NCBI GenBank assembly: GCA_964545205.1
Contig: CAZJFH010000085.1
Location: forward strand, 1-19,831
Source: CAZJFH01 sp964545205
Lineage (GTDB): Bacteria > Pseudomonadota > Alphaproteobacteria > Rhodospirillales > Magnetospirillaceae
Length of the DNA stretch: 19,831 bases
Direction of reading: 5' to 3'
The notes under the pieces were generated by a model. It had not been told where the DNA came from. It saw only the letters and a program-made list of their open reading frames with translations, and did not search any database. Below, one piece after another: positions 15,401-19,831 of this stretch (position 1 is the first letter of the stretch; each line of letters starts with the position of its first letter). The translations under genes were made by a program, and so were the position numbers.

Positions 15401-15437
15401 GCATGGGAATGCGACGCGTTGTCGCATCCCACCCATG
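15401..15437. other. Imperfect stem-loop
   Basis: GGGAATGCGAC and GTCGCATCCC pair over 10 bp with one bulged A around a GCGTT loop; outer GCAT/ATGC bases could extend it. No T tract follows on either strand, so a terminator is not supported. It could be a regulator site or part of an untranslated leader. Confidence 0.4.
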
Positions 15438-15459
15438 CGCCGCGCGTGACGCTTGGGCG

Positions 15460-15498
15460 GATCACGAGTGCGTGATCTGGGCGTTCACGACTGCGTGA
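15460..15498. promoter_or_regulatory. Paired operator-like palindromes
   Basis: GATCACG-AGTG-CGTGATC (15460-15477) is a perfect palindrome with 7-bp arms. TCACG-ACTG-CGTGA (15485-15498) repeats its core, with 13 of 14 bases identical. Their centres are 23 bp apart, about two helical turns, so a dimeric regulator could bind both on one DNA face. They lie 85-120 bp upstream of the thioredoxin-like gene, where its promoter is expected. The regulator is unknown. Confidence 0.55.
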
Positions 15499-15581
15499 TA
15501 ACTCTACCATGCGGCGATGCGCTCCCCACGTCCCTGGTGCAGCCGATGCTGGCTGCCCGACACGGATGAGGAGGAATTTCC

Positions 15582-16160
15582 ATGCTGTCACGACTGTTCG
15601 CCGCCGCCGCCCTGGCCTTCGCCCTGCCCCTGGCCGCCGAGGCCGCCCAGCCCTACGACGCCGCCGCCTTCGCGCAGGACCAGGAGGCCGGCCGCACCAT
15701 CCTGGTCGACGTCTACGCGCCGTGGTGCCCGGTCTGCGCCGCGCAGAAGCCGACCGTCGCCGCCCTCGAGCGCGAGCGGCCCGAGCTTGTCGTCTACACC
15801 GTCGACTACGACGGGCAGAAGGAGGCGCTGAAGACCTTCGGCGCCAAGCACGGCACGCTGATCGTGTTCGCCGGCGCCGACGAGGTCGGCCGGGCGATCG
15901 GCGAGACCGATCCGGCCGCCATCCGCGCGCTGGTCGCCAAGGGCGCGATGGACGACGGCATGGGCAAGGACGGCTCGATGACGAAGCGGGACTCGATGAT
16001 GCACGAGGACTCGATGACGAAGCAGGACGCGATGATGAACGAGGACTCGATGACGAAGGAGGACTCGATGATGAAGCGGGACTCGATGACGAGCGAGGAC
16101 TCGATGATGAAGGAGGACTCGATGATGAAGGAGGACTCGATGATGAAGGAGGGTCGCTGA
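15582..16160 (+). CDS. Exported thioredoxin-like protein with Met-rich hexapeptide-repeat tail
   Basis: A 192-residue protein with three parts. Residues 1-22 are a signal peptide (basic start, hydrophobic core, cleavage near AEAA-QPYD). Residues 23-122 form a thioredoxin fold with the redox motif WCPVC (Cys49, Cys52), followed by VDYDGQKEALKTFG and TLIVFAG. The position usually held by the cis-proline before TLIVF is Gly91. Residues 125-190 are 11 tandem hexapeptides of the type DSM(M/T)KE, rich in Met, Asp, Glu and Lys, likely disordered. This tail recalls the MxKDx pentapeptide-repeat family (TIGR02953) but has a six-residue period. It overlaps functionally with ccdA, one base downstream, which probably keeps Cys49/Cys52 reduced. 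A periplasmic thiol reductase or metal (copper) handling role is inference. The ATG follows GAGGAGGAA. Confidence 0.85.
   Translation: MLSRLFAAAALAFALPLAAEAAQPYDAAAFAQDQEAGRTILVDVYAPWCPVCAAQKPTVAALERERPELVVYTVDYDGQKEALKTFGAKHGTLIVFAGADEVGRAIGETDPAAIRALVAKGAMDDGMGKDGSMTKRDSMMHEDSMTKQDAMMNEDSMTKEDSMMKRDSMTSEDSMMKEDSMMKEDSMMKEGR
15954..16151 (+). repeat. In-frame tandem array, 11 units of 18 bp
   Basis: Eleven 18-bp units encode DGMGKD, GSMTKR and then nine DS/DA-M-M/T-x-E/Q/R hexapeptides. The last three DSMMKE units are nearly identical at DNA level, which suggests recent expansion, while the first ones are degenerate. Eight units contain GACTC at strict 18-bp spacing (first bases 15990, 16008, 16044, 16062, 16080, 16098, 16116, 16134). 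The consensus late unit includes AAGGAGG followed by ACTCG and ATG. Confidence 0.95.
16146..16153 (+). promoter_or_regulatory. ccdA ribosome-binding site inside the last repeat unit
   Basis: AAGGAGGG ends 8 nt before the ccdA ATG at 16162 and also encodes Lys-Glu-Gly at the end of the repeat tail. It is a near-perfect Shine-Dalgarno and ties ccdA translation to the 3' end of the repeat array. Confidence 0.75.
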
Positions 16161-16161
16161 C

Positions 16162-16884
16162 ATGGCGGCCGGCAGCCTCGCGCTCGGCTTCGCCGCCGGT
16201 TCGCTGTCGACCTTGAGCCCCTGCGTGCTGCCGCTGTTGCCGGTGCTGCTGCTCGGCGCGCTGCAGCAGCACCGCTGGGCGCCGCTCGCGCTGGCTGCCG
16301 GCCTCGCCGTCTCGTTCACCGCCGCCGGCCTGCTGCTCGCCGGCCTGGGCTTCGCCGCCGGCCTCGACGAGGCGGCGCTGCGCGCCGCCGCCGCGGCGCT
16401 GATGCTGGCGGTCGGCGCCGTCCTGCTCAGCCGCCGGCTGCAGGACGGCTTCGCCCGGCTGGCGGCGCCGCTGACCGGCGGCGCCGGCGGCGCCCTGGCG
16501 CGCTGGCGCTTCGACGGGCTCGGCGGCCAGTTCCTGCTCGGCGCGCTGCTGGGGCTGGTGTGGGCGCCGTGCACCGGCCCGACGCTCGGCGCCGCGGTCG
16601 GGCTGGCGGCCAGCGGCGACGGCCTGGCGCAGGCCGCCACGGTGATGGCCGCCTTCAGCCTCGGCGCGGCGACGCCGGTCCTGGCGCTGGCCTATGGCGG
16701 CCGCCGGGCGATGACGGCGCGCCGCCAGAGCCTCGACGGCCTGGCGCGCAAGGCCAAGCCGGCGATGGGCGCGGTGCTGGCCGCCGTCGGCCTGCTGGTG
16801 CTGACCGGCGCCGACAAGGCGATCGAGACCTGGTTGCTGCAGGCCTCGCCGGCCTGGCTGATCGCGCTGACGACCGGCATCTAG
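16162..16884 (+). CDS. CcdA/DsbD-type transmembrane thiol-disulfide transporter
   Basis: A 240-residue integral membrane protein of the CcdA (cytochrome c biogenesis / DsbD transmembrane) family. Such proteins move reducing equivalents from cytoplasmic thioredoxin to periplasmic thiol proteins. Two conserved Cys-Pro-type sites are visible: SPCVLPLLP (Cys21) and APCTGPTLG (Cys137), which form the intramembrane redox pair. About six hydrophobic segments are seen (roughly 5-33, 40-66, 72-90, 121-150, 155-178, 198-216). The start lies one base after the stop of the thioredoxin-like gene, with its ribosome-binding site in that gene's repeat tail, so the partner is almost certainly that protein. 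Whether the pair serves cytochrome c maturation, metal stress or another target cannot be told from the sequence. Confidence 0.88.
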   Translation: MAAGSLALGFAAGSLSTLSPCVLPLLPVLLLGALQQHRWAPLALAAGLAVSFTAAGLLLAGLGFAAGLDEAALRAAAAALMLAVGAVLLSRRLQDGFARLAAPLTGGAGGALARWRFDGLGGQFLLGALLGLVWAPCTGPTLGAAVGLAASGDGLAQAATVMAAFSLGAATPVLALAYGGRRAMTARRQSLDGLARKAKPAMGAVLAAVGLLVLTGADKAIETWLLQASPAWLIALTTGI

Positions 16885-16984
16885 CCGTCGGAGAACTTGA
16901 CAGTTCATCCCCAAATTCGTGCCCGGCCACCTCCAACGCGCTGTTTCCAGTGGTGTTTCCGGTTGCGGCACGGATGCTGCAATC

Positions 16985-17009
16985 CCCTCCTCGACAATAA
17001 CAAGGAGGG
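16985..17009 (+). promoter_or_regulatory. Shine-Dalgarno-sequestering hairpin before the DUF1194 gene
   Basis: CCCTCCT (16985-16991) and AGGAGGG (17003-17009) form a perfect 7-bp stem with an 11-nt AT-richer loop. The right arm is the Shine-Dalgarno of the gene starting at 17014, so the folded mRNA would hide it. The left arm copies the anti-Shine-Dalgarno sequence. Confidence 0.6.
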
Positions 17010-17013
17010 CACC

Positions 17014-17844
17014 ATGATCAAAAAACTGGCAGGCGGCTGCGCGGTCGCCGTGGGCATGATGGTCGGCGCTCACGCCGCGCACGCGGTTCCCGTCGATCTC
17101 GAACTGATCCTTGCGACCGACACTTCCGGCAGCGTCGACTCCACCGACTTCGCCCTGCGCCGCAGCGGCATCGAGGCGGCGTTCCGCTCGGGTTCGGTGA
17201 TCTCGGCCATCGAGGGCGGCGCGCTCGGCAGCATCGCCGTCACGCTGTGGGACTTCGGCACCGATGTCGGCGTGGCGGTCGACTGGACCCAGATCAGCAA
17301 CGCCGCCGAGTCCAACGCCTTCGCCGACGCGGTGGCGGCGGCGCCGCGGCTGGGTGGCGGTGGCGACGGCCAGGCGAACATGCTGCGCGAGGCCGCCGAC
17401 GCGATCGTCGGCAACGGTTTCGAGGGTACCCGGGTGATCGTCGACATCACGTCGGAAGGCGTGCAGAGCGGCGAAGGCTGCGTTTTCGACAGCGCCGACT
17501 GCCAGGCCACCCGAGACGCCCGCGACGTCTTCCTCGCCGCCGGCGGCACCGCGGTCAACGCCATCTGGATGGACGACCGCGACTTCTTCGGCCTCGACCC
17601 CAGCGACGCGGTCAACGCGTTCGAATACGGCACGACCAGCGTGATCGGCGGCGACAACGCCTTCCAGCTTTTCGCCGAGACCAACGCCGACTTCGTCACC
17701 GCGATCGAGGAGAAGCTGCTGCGCGAGATCAGCGAGCCGCCGACCCCTCCGGGCAACGGAGAGATTCCCGAGCCGGGCACCGGACTGCTCTTCGGCTTCG
17801 GCATAGCGCTGCTGCGCCTCGCCCAGCGGCGGGCGCGGGCGTGA
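17014..17844 (+). CDS. Secreted DUF1194 (VWA-fold) protein with PEP-CTERM sorting signal
   Basis: A 276-residue exported protein. Residues 1-24 are a signal peptide (MIKKLAGGC...AHAAHA, cleavage before VPVDLEL). Residues 25-240 are a DUF1194 domain, a von Willebrand factor A-like fold: LILATDTSGSVD contains the metal-site DxSxS (Asp36, Ser38, Ser40), and WDFGTD and VIVDITSEGVQ are the next core strands. Cys156 and Cys163 may form a disulfide. A Pro-rich spacer leads to the C-terminal 25 residues: PEP at 252-254, a short hydrophobic segment, then RRARA. That is a PEP-CTERM signal, recognised by an exosortase that must be encoded elsewhere. The ATG at 17014 follows AAGGAGGG; an in-frame TTG at 16897 was rejected because it lies before the signal peptide. 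Function is unknown; adhesion or extracellular matrix binding is a guess from the fold. Confidence 0.85.
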   Translation: MIKKLAGGCAVAVGMMVGAHAAHAVPVDLELILATDTSGSVDSTDFALRRSGIEAAFRSGSVISAIEGGALGSIAVTLWDFGTDVGVAVDWTQISNAAESNAFADAVAAAPRLGGGGDGQANMLREAADAIVGNGFEGTRVIVDITSEGVQSGEGCVFDSADCQATRDARDVFLAAGGTAVNAIWMDDRDFFGLDPSDAVNAFEYGTTSVIGGDNAFQLFAETNADFVTAIEEKLLREISEPPTPPGNGEIPEPGTGLLFGFGIALLRLAQRRARA

Positions 17845-17854
17845 GCCTTCGAGG

Positions 17855-17877
17855 GCGGCGGCCGCCCCGGCCGCCGC
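17855..17877. terminator. GC-rich hairpin in the convergent gap
   Basis: GCGGCGGCC and GGCCGCCGC form a perfect 9-bp stem with a 5-nt loop between the DUF1194 gene and zapE, whose stops face each other 42 nt apart. The flanking TTCTCC is only weakly T-rich, so this is a plausible but not ideal bidirectional terminator. Confidence 0.5.
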
Positions 17878-17886
17878 TTCTCCCGG

Positions 17887-19047
17887 CTAGGTCAGATGCT
17901 CCTGGCCCAGCCAGTCCTCGGACTGCATCTCGATCAGCCGGCTGACGGTGCGCTGGAACTCGAAGGCGCCCTCGCCCTCGGTATAGAGCTCCTCGGGCGC
18001 CGTCGCGGCCGAGGCGACCAGCGTCACCTTGTGCTCGTAGAGCGCGTCGACCAGGGTGACGAAGCGCTTGGCCTCGTTGCGCTTCTCGCGGCCCAGCTTG
18101 GGAATGCCCGCGACGATGATCGTGTGGTAGTGGGTCGCCAGCGCCAGGTAGTCCGAGGCGCCGAGCGGGCGCTCGCACAGGTCGCGGAACGAGAACCGCG
18201 CCACGCCGCGCGCCGCCGCCGGCACCGGCACGGTGCGGCCGTGCACGACGATGCTCGACGGGTGCGGCAGCAGGCCCTCGGTCAGGTGCTCGAAGGCGCG
18301 GTCCAGCGCCGCCTCGGCGGCCTGATCCAGCGGCATGTGCCAGACCTGCATGCCCTTCTTGCGTCCCAACCGGTAGTCGCGGCTGGAGTTCAGCTCGAGG
18401 ATGTCGAGGCGGTCCTCGATCAGGTGGATGAACGGGACGAAGCGGTCGCGCTGCAGGCCGTCCTTGTACAGGTCCGACGGCGGCCGGTTCGAGGTGGCGA
18501 CGATCACCGTGCCGTTGTCGAGCAGGTGCTGGAACAGCCGCCCGACGATCATCGCGTCGGCGATGTCGAGGATCTGCAGCTCGTCGAGGCACAGCAGCCA
18601 GGCGGCGGTCGAGATTTCGCGCGCCAGCCGCGGGATCGGGTCGGCCTCCTTGCGGTGGCCGGCCTGGCGCCACTGGTGGATGGCGCGGTGGACGTCGCGC
18701 ATGAATTCGTGGAAATGGACCCGCCGCTTGCCGGCGATCGTCGCCGACTCGTAGAACAGGTCCATCAGCATCGACTTGCCGCGCCCGACCTCGCCGAAGA
18801 TGTACAGGCCCTGCTTCGGATGCGCCGCGTAGCCGTCGCCGCCATGCCAGCGCAGGCCCGGCTGCGCCGGCGCCTTCTTGAGGCCGAAGCGGGCCAGCCA
18901 GCCGGTCTCGCCCTGGGCCGGTCGGTAGTCCTTGAGCGCGTGGTGGAGGCTCTGCAGCTTCTCGGCCGCCAGTTCCTGGGCGGCGTCCTGCTTCAGTTCG
19001 CCGGCCGCCAGTTTGGCGCGGTAGGCGGCCAGGGGTCCTTGCGACAT
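17887..19047 (-). CDS. zapE: Cell division protein ZapE (AFG1-family ATPase)
   Basis: A 386-residue AAA-type ATPase of the ZapE/AFG1 family (E. coli ZapE is 375 residues), linked to Z-ring function during division and, in mitochondria, to turnover of respiratory subunits. Walker A is GEVGRGKS (85-92) and is followed by MLMDLFYES. The family signature KRRVHFHEFMRDVH follows at 107-120. Walker B is LLCLDELQILD (151-161, Asp155-Glu156), and the sensor ATSNRPPSDLYKDGLQRDRF starts at 184. The start ATG at 19047 (MSQGPLAAYRAKLAAGEL) was preferred over an in-frame TTG at 19113, whose extra 22 residues look unconserved. zapE commonly sits just upstream of mdh in alphaproteobacteria; here 2.7 kb of opposite-strand genes intervene. 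Confidence 0.95.
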   Translation of the reverse strand: MSQGPLAAYRAKLAAGELKQDAAQELAAEKLQSLHHALKDYRPAQGETGWLARFGLKKAPAQPGLRWHGGDGYAAHPKQGLYIFGEVGRGKSMLMDLFYESATIAGKRRVHFHEFMRDVHRAIHQWRQAGHRKEADPIPRLAREISTAAWLLCLDELQILDIADAMIVGRLFQHLLDNGTVIVATSNRPPSDLYKDGLQRDRFVPFIHLIEDRLDILELNSSRDYRLGRKKGMQVWHMPLDQAAEAALDRAFEHLTEGLLPHPSSIVVHGRTVPVPAAARGVARFSFRDLCERPLGASDYLALATHYHTIIVAGIPKLGREKRNEAKRFVTLVDALYEHKVTLVASAATAPEELYTEGEGAFEFQRTVSRLIEMQSEDWLGQEHLT

Positions 19048-19125
19048 GCGCGGGCGATCGGTGCGGTGGGTTGCGGGGCGCGGCAGGATAGCGAGCCCCT
19101 TGCCGCCATGCAACAGGCGGTTCGG

Positions 19126-19831
19126 TCACGCCGGCGCCTGAACGCCCCCCGCCGCGGCGACGACCTGCGGCCCCGCCGCGGCGACGGTGATCGAGAACGC
19201 CGAGCCGCGGCCGGGCCACGACCGCACGCCGGTCTCGTGGCCGAGCAGCCGCGCGGTGCGCGCCACGATCGACAGCCCGAGCCCGAGGCCCTTGGACTCG
19301 CCGCGGGATGCGCCGTGCAGCTGGGTGAACTCGTCGAAGATCATCTCCAGCCGGTCGGCGGGAATTCCGGGGCCGCTGTCCCAGACTTCGAACCGCACCG
19401 CGCCGCGGGGGCGGCGGCAGCCCAGCACCACCCCGCCGTGCCGGGTGTAGCGCAGCGCGTTGACCAGCAGGTTGCGCAGCATGCGTTCCAGCAGCACCGG
19501 ATCGCTCTCGACCCAGGCCGAGGAGCGCACCCACGAGAACCGCAGCCCGGCATCCGCGAACTGCGGCTCGAACTCGGCGGCCAGCCGTTCGAGGATGTCG
19601 GCGGCGGGCAGCACCGCCACCGCCACCGCCGTCTTCTGCGCCTCCAGCGCCGAGAGATGCATCAGCGTGCCGAGCAGGCTCTGCTGGCTGGCCAGCGCCT
19701 CCTTGGCGCGGGCGGCGATGCGCGCCTGCTCCTCGGTGCTGGCCTTCATCGCCATCAGCTCGATGAACAGCGACAGCGCCTGCAGCGGCTGGCGCAGGTC
19801 GTGGCTGGCGGCGGCGAGGAAGCGCGACTTG
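19126..19831 (-). CDS. Sensor histidine kinase, C-terminal part (5' end beyond the window)
   Basis: The visible 234 residues are the transmitter region of a sensor histidine kinase that autophosphorylates and passes phosphate to a response regulator. The H-box FLAAASHDLRQPLQAL begins four residues in, with the phospho-acceptor at His10 of the visible part. The ATP-binding domain follows: N-box RNLLVNALRYT (Asn120, Asn124), G1 box DSGPGIP (151-157), F-box IFDEFTQL (about 164-171) and G2 box KGLGLGLSI (180-188). It ends soon after the catalytic domain with an Ala/Val-rich tail and has no receiver domain at this end. The SHDLRQPLQAL form is typical of a proteobacterial subgroup often carrying PAS or 7TM input domains, but the sensor part is outside the window. 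It lies 78 nt upstream of zapE on the same strand. Confidence 0.92.
   Translation of the reverse strand, partial: KSRFLAAASHDLRQPLQALSLFIELMAMKASTEEQARIAARAKEALASQQSLLGTLMHLSALEAQKTAVAVAVLPAADILERLAAEFEPQFADAGLRFSWVRSSAWVESDPVLLERMLRNLLVNALRYTRHGGVVLGCRRPRGAVRFEVWDSGPGIPADRLEMIFDEFTQLHGASRGESKGLGLGLSIVARTARLLGHETGVRSWPGRGSAFSITVAAAGPQVVAAAGGVQAPA

Larger units (their letters stand above)
15139..15581. other. mdh / thioredoxin-like gene divergent intergenic region
   Basis: This 443-nt region separates divergent mdh and the plus-strand accessory genes. From left to right it holds the mdh ribosome-binding site, a candidate mdh promoter (15224-15252), an AT-rich block (15261-15300), a CTGGT-TTG-ACCAG palindrome (15298-15310), a stem-loop (15401-15437), two matching palindromes (15460-15477 and 15485-15498) and the strong GAGGAGGAA ribosome-binding site before 15582. 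Reading frames within it lack conserved features and look spurious. Confidence 0.7.

Noticed and set aside
15152..15436. A 94-codon minus-strand frame upstream of mdh
   Set aside because: No conserved features, Arg/Pro-rich composition, and it overlaps the promoter region and stem-loop.
15954..16151. CRISPR array
   Set aside because: The 18-bp units are contiguous without spacers, in frame, and encode a repeated peptide within an ORF.
16897..16902. Perfect -35-like TTGACA upstream of the DUF1194 gene
   Set aside because: No acceptable -10 hexamer occurs 16-18 nt downstream; left as an orphan match.
16951..16966. Possible sigma-54 promoter upstream of the DUF1194 gene (TGG...TTGC)
   Set aside because: The GG-to-GC spacing is one base too long and the -24 element lacks the GCAC part of the consensus.

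Overview
The window is GC-rich and looks like a chromosomal segment of an alphaproteobacterium, probably Rhodospirillales-like. The reasons are a GcrA cell-cycle regulator, which is confined to Alphaproteobacteria, the gene order mdh-sucC-sucD-sucA-sucB-lpdA, and zapE lying upstream of mdh on the same strand. The genus cannot be named from sequence reading alone. Most of the window is core central metabolism. Very long antisense reading frames across it are shadows produced by G/C-rich third codon positions.

Layout: 1-2144 (-) is the N-terminal 714 codons of aconitase B, cut by the window edge at its first Fe-S cysteine. Divergent from it, 2446-5130 (+) is a complete aconitase A. A small hemerythrin (5219-5620, +) and a short GcrA (5801-6139, +) follow. 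From 15138 leftwards to 6212 (-) runs one large TCA-cycle operon: malate dehydrogenase, both succinyl-CoA synthetase subunits, and E1, E2 and E3 of 2-oxoglutarate dehydrogenase. With the aconitases this covers citrate to isocitrate, 2-oxoglutarate to succinate, and malate to oxaloacetate.

Between mdh and zapE (17887-19047, -) sits a plus-strand accessory block, 15582-17844. It encodes an exported thioredoxin-like protein with a Met/Asp/Lys hexapeptide repeat tail, a CcdA-type membrane thiol transporter translationally coupled to it, and a secreted DUF1194 (VWA-fold) protein ending in a PEP-CTERM sorting signal. The right edge holds the C-terminal part of a sensor histidine kinase (-).

The least explained signals are these. 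The 18-bp repeat array encodes the hexapeptide tail and also carries eight GANTC sites at 18-bp phase and several in-frame Shine-Dalgarno/ATG modules; its last unit is the ribosome-binding site of ccdA. Two near-identical palindromes lie upstream of that operon. Candidate acnB and mdh promoters share a TTGCC -35 and a GAATC in the spacer, which would fit GcrA/CcrM control. The sucA start codon is separated from its Shine-Dalgarno by a perfect hairpin. The Shine-Dalgarno of the DUF1194 gene is buried in a hairpin. A roughly 90-bp palindromic dispersed-type repeat sits between sucB and lpdA.
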